A stretch of DNA of 36,073 nt from SZUA-521 sp041738285 (GCA_041738285.1 JBGSQB010000126.1:1-36073), one strand, 5' to 3'; shown: positions 24,715-33,197, numbered from the stretch's first letter. The notes: a model not told the origin generated them from the letters alone. Program-made: numbers and translations.

Positions 24715-25955
24715 AGCCGGAAGATTCTCTGCTGGCGTGCGAAGTCGCGCTGCAGAATTTGTTGCCGTCGCGGGAGCAAACGCTGCTGCTCGTTGCGTGC
24801 TTACACGGCGGCGATGCCGCCTCACGTGCGTGGACCGAGTTCGTAGACGCAGTCGGCGATCCGAAGCGCTTTTTCGAATCGGATCAGTCGGGTCTCAAGG
24901 CACTGCTGCCATACGTCGAAACGCGCCTGGCCAGAAACCAGATTGATGCCGGCAAACCGTTCCACACGTACGCCCGTGTAGCCCTGGTACGCGAAGAACT
25001 GCGCGATCGAATCTATCACGAGATCTTGGAGACCGTGCTGAGAGACCTCGAATCCGAGGGTTTACAACCGATACTCCTCAAGGGTGGTGCGCTGGCTGCA
25101 ACCGTGTATCCGGATCTGTCGGTACGCCACAACCACGCCATCGACCTTCTGGTACACGAGCCGGCCATGCGTTCTGCGCAGGACGTGTTGCGGCGAACGC
25201 AGTTCAATCCAACGCGTGTGCAGCCCGGCGGTCGACATCATCGCGACTATCGGCACAAGAGTGGGCTCGCCTTGGCTCTGCACACACGCGTTTTCTATCT
25301 GCCACATTTCAACATCGGTGCGGATGAGTTGCAGGCGCATGCCCGGGTGGTGCCAATTCCGCAGGCAGGTCCGCGCATTCGTGTTTTGTGTCCAGAACAC
25401 ACGCTCGTGCACGTTTGTGGACACGCTACGTATGCGCGCAGCCGTACCAACCTGCGATGGGTGTGCGATGCGTTCCATCTGCTCGAGCGGCACCCGGACC
25501 TGGATTGGGAGGAGGTTGTCGAGACCGCCGTGCAGGCCCGCCTGACTTTACCGCTGTTCGTGATGCTGCGTTGGCTGATGCAGGCGTTGTCAGCGCCGGT
25601 ACCGCAAGAGTCGGTGCAGCGGTTGCGCGAGCTGTCTTTCGAGGCCGATTCAGTTGCGTCGGAAGCAATCTTTGCCGCTACATTGCACGCATGCACGGCG
25701 CCATCGCGCGCATTCCAGTACTTCCGCGGGCAACGGCGCGCGGCGTGGGGATTCATCCGGTTCATGATCGCCCCTTCGCCTCTGTACGTTCGGTGGCGGT
25801 TCAATGTGGGCAGCAACTGGACGTTACCGTTCTACTACGGCCTGCGCGCGCTTCGATTTGTCGGCCGCATCGTTGCGGGAAAGTCCTCGGCATGGGTAGG
25901 GCAGAAGGGTGAAGCCGACGCGTCGCGATTGTCCCACGAACGGATGCCTATATGA
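24711..25955 (+). CDS. NTP_transf_5-type nucleotidyltransferase-fold protein with degenerate active site
   Basis: 414 residues; ATG overlaps the GT2 stop. The family block is present as ILLKGGALAATVYPDLSVR (121-139), but the metal-binding DxD that should follow reads HAIDLLV (A143, D145), so the first aspartate is lost. The remaining helical region fits the NTP_transf_5 length. Members of this family next to HprK-like kinases add nucleotides or sugars to phosphorylated peptides (PsmN of pseudomycoidin). Given the missing acid it may be a non-catalytic partner of the next protein, with which it is coupled by an ATGA overlap. Confidence 0.75.
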   Translation: MKPEDSLLACEVALQNLLPSREQTLLLVACLHGGDAASRAWTEFVDAVGDPKRFFESDQSGLKALLPYVETRLARNQIDAGKPFHTYARVALVREELRDRIYHEILETVLRDLESEGLQPILLKGGALAATVYPDLSVRHNHAIDLLVHEPAMRSAQDVLRRTQFNPTRVQPGGRHHRDYRHKSGLALALHTRVFYLPHFNIGADELQAHARVVPIPQAGPRIRVLCPEHTLVHVCGHATYARSRTNLRWVCDAFHLLERHPDLDWEEVVETAVQARLTLPLFVMLRWLMQALSAPVPQESVQRLRELSFEADSVASEAIFAATLHACTAPSRAFQYFRGQRRAAWGFIRFMIAPSPLYVRWRFNVGSNWTLPFYYGLRALRFVGRIVAGKSSAWVGQKGEADASRLSHERMPI

Positions 25956-27178
25956 ACTTGGAGAAAGACCTCATCTGCCGCGCAGGACCTGAGTTCGAGG
26001 TGATGTGCCTCGCTGCGCGCGCGCATGTCGACAACGTGCATACAGCACGAATCAATACACTGGTGGCCGGCGCGTTCGACTGGACCGTGTTCATGGCTGC
26101 AGTCGAGCGCCACTACGTAGGGCCCATGGTGCACCAAAGCCTGGTGGCTGCGCCGGCGGACGTGCCGGCGAAGGTGCTGGAGACTCTGCGCGTCCGCTCG
26201 TTGCTTACTGCCTGGAAGTGCCAACAGTTCAGCACGGAACTCGCGCGACTGAACCGGTGTTTCGAGTCGGAGTCCATAGAAGTCATTCACTACAAGGGCG
26301 CTGCCGCAGCCGAGCAATACTACGGTTCAGCCAACCTCAGAAACTTCAACGATCTCGACTTCCTGGTACGACTCCGCGACTTACCAGCGCTGATTGAAGT
26401 GCTCGAACGCGAGGGCTATCGAAACGCAGTTGAGTTGGGCGCGGGTCAGTTCGAACATTTCGTAGCTGAGTTCAAGGAGTTCCTGTTCCAACGCGGAGAG
26501 TTCGCGCTCGAACCACATTGGTCGATTGCCGGGCGGCGTTATCCGTTCGACCTCGACTATGAGGGATTCTGGCAAAGGGCTCAGCTGCTGCCGTTCAAGG
26601 ACACAGCGTTGCGCGTCTTGTCGGCTGAAGATGCCGTGCTCGTGTTGTGCGTAGTGGGTGCCAAGGGTCGTTGGAAGCGCCTGCAGATGGTGTGTGACGT
26701 GGCCGAGTGCGTGCGCACTTTCGATTTCATGGATTGGCAAACGGTTGTGCGTGGGGCGCGGGCGACGGGAACCTTACGCATTCTGCATGTGGGTCTGCGA
26801 CTGGCCGCGGATCTTGCCGGGGTGAGGCTGCCCGCGGCTGTCGCGCACGCAATGGAGCGCGATGCTGCTGCGTGGCGTATCGCCCGGGATGTGGTCGATT
26901 CGATGCGATTTCCGGTTCCTTACGCCAGATTTCTCCCGAATACGCCCTCGTTGTTCTCACCTTTGCTGTTTCGTCAGCGCGAACGGTGGCGCGACAGACT
27001 GCACTATCTATGGTGCACCACGACCACACCTTCGGTGCTGCATCTGGATCGGCTTCCGCTCCCCGGCTGGCTGTTTCCCCTCTACCGCTTGCTGGTGCCG
27101 CTTCACGACTACGTCGGGGTGCCCGTCGGACGGTTCCTCGCATCTATTCGTGGTCGCCCGTCAGCCACCACCCCGTGA
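25952..27178 (+). CDS. NTP_transf_5-type nucleotidyltransferase-fold protein, active site intact
   Basis: 408 residues; ATG overlaps the preceding stop (ATGA). The block VIHYKGAAAAEQYYGSANLR (111-130) is followed by NFNDLDFLV with both aspartates of the DxD (D134, D136), so metal and nucleotide binding should be possible. A helical C-terminal part follows, ending in a hydrophobic, proline-rich stretch (LPLPGWLFPLYRLLVPLHDY). It is the last gene of the Udh/GT2/NTP operon; a repeat (copy D) lies 57 bases after its stop. Confidence 0.8.
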   Translation: MNLEKDLICRAGPEFEVMCLAARAHVDNVHTARINTLVAGAFDWTVFMAAVERHYVGPMVHQSLVAAPADVPAKVLETLRVRSLLTAWKCQQFSTELARLNRCFESESIEVIHYKGAAAAEQYYGSANLRNFNDLDFLVRLRDLPALIEVLEREGYRNAVELGAGQFEHFVAEFKEFLFQRGEFALEPHWSIAGRRYPFDLDYEGFWQRAQLLPFKDTALRVLSAEDAVLVLCVVGAKGRWKRLQMVCDVAECVRTFDFMDWQTVVRGARATGTLRILHVGLRLAADLAGVRLPAAVAHAMERDAAAWRIARDVVDSMRFPVPYARFLPNTPSLFSPLLFRQRERWRDRLHYLWCTTTTPSVLHLDRLPLPGWLFPLYRLLVPLHDYVGVPVGRFLASIRGRPSATTP

Positions 27179-27234
27179 TTCTCGGCGGAGTACGCCTTGT
27201 TAGCTCGGTTGGCGCACGGGCGACACTTCGTCTA

Positions 27235-27266
27235 CGGGGCTAGATACCAGCTCCGGGGCTAGTTTC
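27235..27266 (+). repeat. REP-like repeat, copy D
   Basis: A partial unit CGGGGCTAGATAC (27235-27247) followed by CAGCTCCGGGGCTAGTTTC (27248-27266). Same orientation as copy C and almost identical to the reverse complement of copy B. It lies between the convergent ends of the nucleotidyltransferase operon and the acyl-CoA operon and may serve as terminator for both. Confidence 0.85.
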
Positions 27267-27274
27267 TGCGTTAG

Positions 27275-28420
27275 CTAGAGCATTGCGGTGTTGGTTTCGA
27301 GGCCGAGGTAGAGACGGCCGACCGTCTCGAGGGTGCTGGGCGCGACCATGATGTGCTGGGTGGCGACGTGTACATCGCGGAACTGGCGCTGCAGACGCGA
27401 GGATTCGTACACCGATGTGCCGCCGGCGAGGGTGTACATGGCATCGACGACTTTCACCGCCGACTGCACCACGTGGGTGGTTGCAAGCCGCAGATCGCGC
27501 CGCTCATCGACCGGTACGGGCGAACCCGCAAGCGCCTTGTCCCATGCTTTGGCGAGCGCTTCGTAGAAGAACGCCCGCGCCGCGCGCAGGGTTGCTTCGG
27601 CTTGGGCGACTTCCATCTGCGCATGGGAACGGGATGCGATCGATGCGGTGCTGCCGGCACGCACTTTCTTCGTCGCCACCGTAACAAGCTCGTCGATCGC
27701 TCCGCGTGCAGTGCCGAGCGCAACCGCTGCGATGCCGAGCGCGAGCAGCGTGAACTGCGGAAACTGATACAGCGGCCGCTCGGGATTGCTCGTGACCTGA
27801 TATCCCACTGCGTGTGCCGCGGGGACGAACAGATCGGTCACTTGGAAGTCGGTGCTGCCGGTGCCGCGCAGCCCCGACACGTGCCACGTGTCGAGGAACT
27901 CCACGTCTTTCGCTGGAAACAACATCATGTGTGAGCGTGGCGCGCCGCCCTTGGTGGTCAACACCTCGCCGCCGTCGATGAGCTGGCATCCGCCCAGCAC
28001 CCAGTCTGCGTTCTCGGTGCCGGAGCCCCACTGCCAGCGGCCGTTGACACGAAAACCGCCATCGACCGCTTCGGCGCGGCCGTTTGGCGCGAACACGCCG
28101 GCGATCATGGTCGTGGGCGTTGCGAAGATCTTGCGAGCGGACGGCTCAGGAATGCGCACCAGCACCGTGCCGCTCGTGGCGCCGATGAATGACACCCACG
28201 CGCAACTCGAGTCGCCAATCGCGAGCGCTTCGAATACTTCGACCGCCTCGATCGGCGAGACCTCGAGGCCGCCGAGCGTTTCTGGTATGAGCATGCGGTA
28301 GAAGCCCGCGGCGGCCATCTGCTGTGACACATCCGCCGGCACGCGCCGCAGCTGCTCGAACTCCGCACTGCGTTTGGCGAACTCAGGTGCGAGTTGGCGG
28401 GCCTTGGCAACTACGTTCAT
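27275..28420 (-). CDS. Acyl-CoA-dehydrogenase-fold flavin-dependent monooxygenase (HsaA-like)
   Basis: 381 residues from the ATG at 28420, overlapping the upstream stop (ATGA). It has the acyl-CoA dehydrogenase fold (PETLGGLEVSPIEAVEVFE, WQWGSGTENADWVLGG, GLRGTGSTDF) but ends with RQFRDVHVATQHIM, the histidine-containing C-terminal motif of the two-component monooxygenase branch (HsaA, DszC type) rather than a dehydrogenase glutamate. Such enzymes use reduced FMN or FAD from a separate reductase. It is the last gene of a five-gene minus-strand operon. Confidence 0.83.
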   Translation of the reverse strand: MNVVAKARQLAPEFAKRSAEFEQLRRVPADVSQQMAAAGFYRMLIPETLGGLEVSPIEAVEVFEALAIGDSSCAWVSFIGATSGTVLVRIPEPSARKIFATPTTMIAGVFAPNGRAEAVDGGFRVNGRWQWGSGTENADWVLGGCQLIDGGEVLTTKGGAPRSHMMLFPAKDVEFLDTWHVSGLRGTGSTDFQVTDLFVPAAHAVGYQVTSNPERPLYQFPQFTLLALGIAAVALGTARGAIDELVTVATKKVRAGSTASIASRSHAQMEVAQAEATLRAARAFFYEALAKAWDKALAGSPVPVDERRDLRLATTHVVQSAVKVVDAMYTLAGGTSVYESSRLQRQFRDVHVATQHIMVAPSTLETVGRLYLGLETNTAML

Positions 28421-29592
28421 TGCGCGAGCCTCAATCGATTGGCGATGTTGTTGCGTTGCATGTTCGATGACCCACCGACAATCGGCATGCCGAGCAGATC
28501 GCGCACGTTGCGCTCCATGTGGAAACCATCGGACAGTCCGTACGCGCCCATCACCCGTTGGCAGGCGATTCCGATCTCCACCACAGCTTCCCCAATGAAG
28601 AGCTTTGCCATCGACGACTCCACCGAATAAGGTTTGCGCGCCTGCGCGAGCCATGCCGCGTGATAGAGCATGTGGCGACAGGCCGCGAGTTTCGTTTTCG
28701 CATCGACCAACGCGTGGCGCACGGATTGATGGCCGCTGATCGGCCGGTCGAACTGGGTTCGGTCCTGCGCGTATCGCCATGCTTCGTTCACGACGGCCCG
28801 TGCCACACCGTAGGCAACCGCTGAGATCTCTATCTTCTCCACTTCGAGCGCTTCACCGGCAAGTATCTTCCAGCCCTTGTTCCATGCGTCGGTTCCACCA
28901 ACGATGTTATCGAGGGGTACCTCGACGTTCTCGAAGGCCACATCGGATGATCGTGTGTAGCGCAGATTTGCGTGGTCCATGGGTGTGAGCGTGACACCGG
29001 GTGTGTTGGGTGGCACGAGAAGGAACGAGAGGTTCTGATACTTCTTGCCGCCGGGATCGCTGTTCACCAGGCAAATGATGTAGTCGGCGAAGTCCGCGCC
29101 GGTACACCAGCGTTTGCTGCCGTTGATCACGATGCGATTGCCCTCGCGTGTCGCTTTGGTGCGCACGCTGGCGAGATCCCCACCTACATCGGGTTCTGAC
29201 AGGCCGTAGGCAAACAGCAGTTCACCTTTCGCTATGCGCGGAAGCAGATCCCGCTTCTGGTCCTCGGATCCATTCTCGGAGATGTTCACGCCGCCATAGA
29301 ACGCGCAGTGGATGAACGGCCCAGCCGCGAAACTGCCGGCTTGGCACAGCTCTTCGATGGTCGCGACAGCCGCGATCAAATCTCGTCCGCTGCCGCCGTA
29401 GGCTTCGTCCACGGTCAAGCCGCAGACACCGAGACCAGCAACTTTCTGGAACAGTTCTGCCGGGAAGTGATGCGCCTTGTCCCAAGCGATGACTTTCTCG
29501 CTCGGCATCTCTCGGGTGACGAATTTGCGCAGCGTGTCGCGCAGCGCCACGATGTGATCTGCTTCTTCGAAGTGCGAAGCCGTCAGGTCCAC
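28417..29592 (-). CDS. Acyl-CoA dehydrogenase family protein lacking the C-terminal catalytic Glu
   Basis: 391 residues from the GTG at 29592, overlapping the nitroreductase stop by 10 bases; the longer frame to 29751 reads through the nitroreductase gene in another frame and is rejected. Typical blocks are GLSEPDVGGDLASVRTKA and INGSKRWCTGADFADY for flavin binding. At the C terminus the usual EGTSEIQ reads VGGSSNMQ (372-379), so the MCAD-type glutamate is gone. E252 in LEVEKIEISAVAYG lies where isovaleryl-CoA dehydrogenase has its base and is a candidate. Role: alpha,beta-desaturation of an acyl-CoA. Confidence 0.85.
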   Translation of the reverse strand: MDLTASHFEEADHIVALRDTLRKFVTREMPSEKVIAWDKAHHFPAELFQKVAGLGVCGLTVDEAYGGSGRDLIAAVATIEELCQAGSFAAGPFIHCAFYGGVNISENGSEDQKRDLLPRIAKGELLFAYGLSEPDVGGDLASVRTKATREGNRIVINGSKRWCTGADFADYIICLVNSDPGGKKYQNLSFLLVPPNTPGVTLTPMDHANLRYTRSSDVAFENVEVPLDNIVGGTDAWNKGWKILAGEALEVEKIEISAVAYGVARAVVNEAWRYAQDRTQFDRPISGHQSVRHALVDAKTKLAACRHMLYHAAWLAQARKPYSVESSMAKLFIGEAVVEIGIACQRVMGAYGLSDGFHMERNVRDLLGMPIVGGSSNMQRNNIANRLRLAQ

Positions 29593-30233
29593 TCGGTGCC
29601 CCAGCGGTTGTCGAAGGTGAGCTTGGTTGCAGGTTGTCGCCGAATCGGCCCGTGCCCTTTGCCGACCGGGTAGCCCATCGGTATGGCGGCGGCGGTGCCC
29701 CATGCATCGGGGATGCCGAGCAGTTTCTTGACTTCCAGTTCGTGCTCGCACAGCAGCGTTGTCAATACGCAGCCGAGCCCCTCTGTGCGGCAGGCGAGCA
29801 GAAGATTCTGCACTGCCGTGTACACCGAGCCGCCGCCGACCACGGACACGCGATCGAGTTTGATGTCGGTGATGGCCATGAATTTCGGGTTGAAGCAGAA
29901 GATCGCAATCGCGGGCGCTTCATGAAAATGCGCCGCGAGATAGTTGCCAGCTGCGAGCGTGCGCATTTCACGGGTGCGGTCGGCTTCGGGGGCGCCGGAG
30001 AGACGCTGCTCGTAGGCCTTGGCGAAGCCGTTCCAGCTCGATGCATACAGCTCGCCCAGCTTCTTCTTGGGCGCAGCGTCGGTGACGAGGACGATCCGCC
30101 ACGGTTGCGCATTGCCGCCGGTCGGTGCCCAAGACGCGGCAGCAAGGACGCGGTTCATGACTTCTGCTGGAATCGGATCGGGTTTCAATCTGCGTACGGC
30201 GCGCAGCGTCGACATCGCATCGTAGATTTCCAT
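29583..30233 (-). CDS. Nitroreductase-family flavoprotein
   Basis: 216 residues. The FMN-binding signature is RAVRRLKPDPIP followed by AASWAPTGGNAQPW, and LGCVLTTLL precedes the C-terminal GYPVGKGHGPIRR with the last FMN-contact region. These enzymes use NAD(P)H to reduce nitro groups, quinones, enones or free flavin. Placement between acyl-CoA enzymes and next to a flavin monooxygenase that needs a reductase suggests it reduces a ring or a flavin in the same pathway (inference). It starts 2 bases after the enoyl-CoA hydratase stop. Confidence 0.87.
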   Translation of the reverse strand: MEIYDAMSTLRAVRRLKPDPIPAEVMNRVLAAASWAPTGGNAQPWRIVLVTDAAPKKKLGELYASSWNGFAKAYEQRLSGAPEADRTREMRTLAAGNYLAAHFHEAPAIAIFCFNPKFMAITDIKLDRVSVVGGGSVYTAVQNLLLACRTEGLGCVLTTLLCEHELEVKKLLGIPDAWGTAAAIPMGYPVGKGHGPIRRQPATKLTFDNRWGTEWT

Positions 30234-30235
30234 CT

Positions 30236-31033
30236 TCAGTGTCCCTTGAATTGCGGTTGCCGTTTTTCCTTCAGCGCCGCGAGCGCTTCGCGATGGTCAT
30301 CGCTCTTGAACGTGACGATCTCCAGCGCGGTGGCGAAGTCGAACGAAATGTTGAGGTTGTCTTTGATCAGCTTGTTCACGGCCTGCTTGGTGTATTGAAT
30401 CGCGAGCGGCGCGCCGGCTGCGATCTTGCGCGCAAAGGCAAGCGACTGCTCTTCCAGCGTATCGGCAGTGGTGACGAAGTTGACGAGGCCGATACGATGT
30501 GCCTCGGCCGCGGGCACCGGGTCGCCGGTGAACAGATATTGCTTGGCGAGTGCAGGGCCAACCGCCATCGGCCAGATGGTGGTGCCGCCATCGCCGGCGA
30601 CGATACCCACTTTCACGTGCGGATCGAGCACGACGGCTGAATCCGCCATGAAGATGATGTCGCACAGCAGCGCAATCGAGGCGCCGAGTCCCGCGGCAGC
30701 GCCATTCAATGCGCAAATGATGGGCACTTCGACTTCGAGCAGATCCCAGATGAGTTGCTTGGCATCGCGCCGCAGGTGTTCGAGATTGGCGCCGTCCTGC
30801 AGCGTCGGAAACCAGGCGAAATCACCACCCGCGCTGAACGCACGACCCGAACCCGTGAGAATGATCGCGCGTGCATCCGACTCTTGTTTGAGATCACGGA
30901 AAAGACGTGTGAATTCGCCATGGAGGAGGTCATCGACGGAGTTCATTGCACTGGTCGGATGCGCAATGGTGATCTTCAGTACCCCTCCGTCGAGCCGTTC
31001 GAACCGCAGGGCCTTGTAGTCTTCGTAGTGCAT
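30236..31033 (-). CDS. Enoyl-CoA hydratase/isomerase (crotonase) family protein
   Basis: 265 residues; ATG with AGGAG upstream. Oxyanion-hole regions are FSAGGDFAWF and LNGAAAGLGASIALL. In the catalytic segment the usual glutamate position reads DPHVKVGIVAGDGG, with an aspartate in GDGG; several crotonase branches with hydratase or isomerase activity use this variant. It acts on CoA thioesters in the pathway encoded by its operon, 12 bases downstream of an acyl-CoA dehydrogenase gene. Confidence 0.9.
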   Translation of the reverse strand: MHYEDYKALRFERLDGGVLKITIAHPTSAMNSVDDLLHGEFTRLFRDLKQESDARAIILTGSGRAFSAGGDFAWFPTLQDGANLEHLRRDAKQLIWDLLEVEVPIICALNGAAAGLGASIALLCDIIFMADSAVVLDPHVKVGIVAGDGGTTIWPMAVGPALAKQYLFTGDPVPAAEAHRIGLVNFVTTADTLEEQSLAFARKIAAGAPLAIQYTKQAVNKLIKDNLNISFDFATALEIVTFKSDDHREALAALKEKRQPQFKGH

Positions 31034-31045
31034 CGTGCTCCTGGA

Positions 31046-32230
31046 TCAGGCGTTGTGTCGTTGTGTGGGCTTGCCGAGCAATCGGTCCGAAATGATGCGC
31101 AACTGAATCTCGCTGGTGCCCTCGAAGATCTTGGTCAGGCGGGCGTCGCGCCAATAGCGCTCCACGGCGTGCAGCTTGGTATAGCCGGCGCCGCCGAGAA
31201 TCTGCAGCGCATCGGATGTCACGCGTTCGGCCATTTCCGATGCGAACCACTTCACCATGGCCGCTTCCTTGTCGGCGGTTTGCCCTGAATCCATCAGCGT
31301 GGCGACGTGATACATGAGTGATCGTGCTGCTTCGATCTCGCTCGCCATGCGCGCGAGCTTGAACCGAGTTTCCTGGAAATCGGCAATAGGTACACCGAAC
31401 TGAACGCGCTCGTGGGCATAGGCCATGGCGTCTTCCAGCGCGCCGCGCGCCAAACCGATTGAGCGGGCAGCCGTGTGCGCACGCGCAACGTTCAAGAAGT
31501 TGACGGTGTTCTTGAAACCTTCGGAATCACCGCCGGTGATGACGTTTTCCTTGGGGATGCGGCAACCGTCGAAGGCGAGTTCGAACGTCTTCCAGCCGAA
31601 GTAGCCGATCTTCGGAATGGGTGAACCGGCGCAGCCTCTGGGCAGTTCGCCGCGCGCTTTTTCGATGATGAAGGTGCGCAGTCCGCTCTGCCGCGATGCT
31701 GCTTTGCCCGGCGTTTCGACGCGGGCGAGCAATTGAATATAGTCCGCGCCGTCGGCGAACGTGCACCAGTACTTATTGCCGGTGATCACCCACTCGTTGC
31801 CGTCGAGCACGGCACGACAGCTGACGGCGGCGAGGTCGGAACCGACGTTCGGCTCCGACAACGACACGGCGGCCAGGTACTCGCCTTGCGCGGCCTTGCG
31901 GGTGAGGTCGAGGCGCTTCTCTGGCGACCATCCACCGACGCTCATCAGGCTCGCGGCTCTCGCGATGATGCTTGCTACGCTCATCCAGCCGCGCGCCAGT
32001 TCCTCTGCGATCAGGCAGTACTCGAAGACACCAAGTCCGAGACCGCCGACGTCCTCCGACATGCGGATGCCGAAATAGCCCATCTCGCCCATCTTGCGGC
32101 GCAGGTCCATCGGGATGTCGCCCTGAATCGGATCAAGTTCGTTGGCGACGGGCAGCACTTCCTTCATGGCGAACTCGCGCGCCACCTCCTGGATCATGCG
32201 GCGCTCGTCGGTCAGATAGGGTTCGGTCAT
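31046..32230 (-). CDS. Acyl-CoA dehydrogenase
   Basis: 394 residues; ATG preceded by AAGGAG. FAD-binding blocks SLSEPNVGSDLAAV and ITGNKYWCTFADGADY are intact, and the catalytic base is in KIFEGTSEIQ (E370), the MCAD-type position. It oxidises an acyl-CoA at C2-C3 and passes electrons to ETF. First gene of the five-gene operon with the hydratase, nitroreductase, second dehydrogenase and monooxygenase. Confidence 0.92.
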   Translation of the reverse strand: MTEPYLTDERRMIQEVAREFAMKEVLPVANELDPIQGDIPMDLRRKMGEMGYFGIRMSEDVGGLGLGVFEYCLIAEELARGWMSVASIIARAASLMSVGGWSPEKRLDLTRKAAQGEYLAAVSLSEPNVGSDLAAVSCRAVLDGNEWVITGNKYWCTFADGADYIQLLARVETPGKAASRQSGLRTFIIEKARGELPRGCAGSPIPKIGYFGWKTFELAFDGCRIPKENVITGGDSEGFKNTVNFLNVARAHTAARSIGLARGALEDAMAYAHERVQFGVPIADFQETRFKLARMASEIEAARSLMYHVATLMDSGQTADKEAAMVKWFASEMAERVTSDALQILGGAGYTKLHAVERYWRDARLTKIFEGTSEIQLRIISDRLLGKPTQRHNA

Positions 32231-32248
32231 CTCGCTGCTCCTTCGAAC

Positions 32249-32283
32249 CTAGCCCCGGAGTTAGATACCAGCTCCGGGGCGAG
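32249..32283. repeat. REP-like palindrome, copy E
   Basis: Left arm CTAGCCCCGGAG and right arm CTCCGGGGCGAG around a TTAGATACCAG loop. Head-to-head, like copy A. It fills most of the 55-base gap between the acyl-CoA dehydrogenase start and the stop of the lyase gene upstream, so it separates the two catabolic operons. Confidence 0.85.
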
Positions 32284-32285
32284 TG

Positions 32286-33197
32286 TCACATGCGGTAGAG
32301 GTCGGCGCGGTCAAGGGTGGATTGGACGATGCGGATCGATGCGGCATCGACCATTACGCCATCGACGTTGATGGCGCCAAGACCCTGGGCGAGCGCCGCG
32401 TCGTAGGCGACTCGCTGTTTGCGCGCGTTGGCAACCGCTTCCGCGCTTGGGGAGAACACAGCCTGGGCGATCTCCACCTGACTCGGATGGATCGCCCACT
32501 TGCCGATCATGCCGAGCGCATGGGCGCGCTCGGCTTCGCGGCGATAACCGTCGGGATTGCGGAAGTTCGCGTACGGTCCGTCCACCGGGTCGATGCCGTT
32601 GGCGCGACAGGCGATGGTCATGCGATAGCGCGGGTAGTGCCAGACATCGCCCGGATAGGGCCCGGTCTCGCCGACGTTGCCGAGCTGCATCTGCTGGCTC
32701 GCCGAGTAATCGCCCATGCCGAAGATCAGACACTCGAGGCGATCCGAGCAGGCGGCGATCGCATCGACGTTCATGATGCCTTCGACTTCTTCGATCAGAC
32801 ACTCGATGCCGATGCGGCGGGTGAGCCCCAGTTTCTTTTCCAACTGATCGAGCAACAGATGCACGAACATCACGTCCGCAGCGCCTTTCGCCTTGGTCAA
32901 CATGATGGTGTCGAGCTTGGCGCCGGCCCCCGTGACCACTTCAATGATGTCGTCATGGCACCACTGGGTGTCGACGTCGTTGATGCGCACGCACAACGTA
33001 CGCGGCTTCCATTCGAGGCTGTTGAGTGCCTTGACGATTTTGCCGCGAGCGGCCGGCTTTTCACTCGGTGCCACGGCATCTTCGAGGTCGAGAAACACAT
33101 GGTCGAGTTCGAGCCCGGCGGACTTGGCGAGCATTTTTTCGCTGCTACCCGGCACGGAGAGCTGACAGCGGCGGGCGCGCCTTGGAATGGTTCTCAT
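32286..33197 (-). CDS. HpcH/HpaI aldolase/citrate-lyase-family CoA-ester lyase (malyl-/citramalyl-CoA lyase-like)
   Basis: 303 residues from the ATG at 33197 (ATGA overlap with the CoA-transferase stop); the open frame further upstream lies inside the transferase gene. It is a TIM barrel with CQLSVPGSSEKMLAKSAGLE, VFLDLEDAVAPSEK, and the metal-binding CLIEEVEGIMN; GMGDYSASQ and YANFRNPDGYRREAERAHALG follow. This pattern is that of malyl-CoA/beta-methylmalyl-CoA lyases, which cleave a 3-hydroxyacyl-CoA to glyoxylate or pyruvate and an acyl-CoA. Exact substrate unknown. Confidence 0.87.
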   Translation of the reverse strand: MRTIPRRARRCQLSVPGSSEKMLAKSAGLELDHVFLDLEDAVAPSEKPAARGKIVKALNSLEWKPRTLCVRINDVDTQWCHDDIIEVVTGAGAKLDTIMLTKAKGAADVMFVHLLLDQLEKKLGLTRRIGIECLIEEVEGIMNVDAIAACSDRLECLIFGMGDYSASQQMQLGNVGETGPYPGDVWHYPRYRMTIACRANGIDPVDGPYANFRNPDGYRREAERAHALGMIGKWAIHPSQVEIAQAVFSPSAEAVANARKQRVAYDAALAQGLGAINVDGVMVDAASIRIVQSTLDRADLYRM

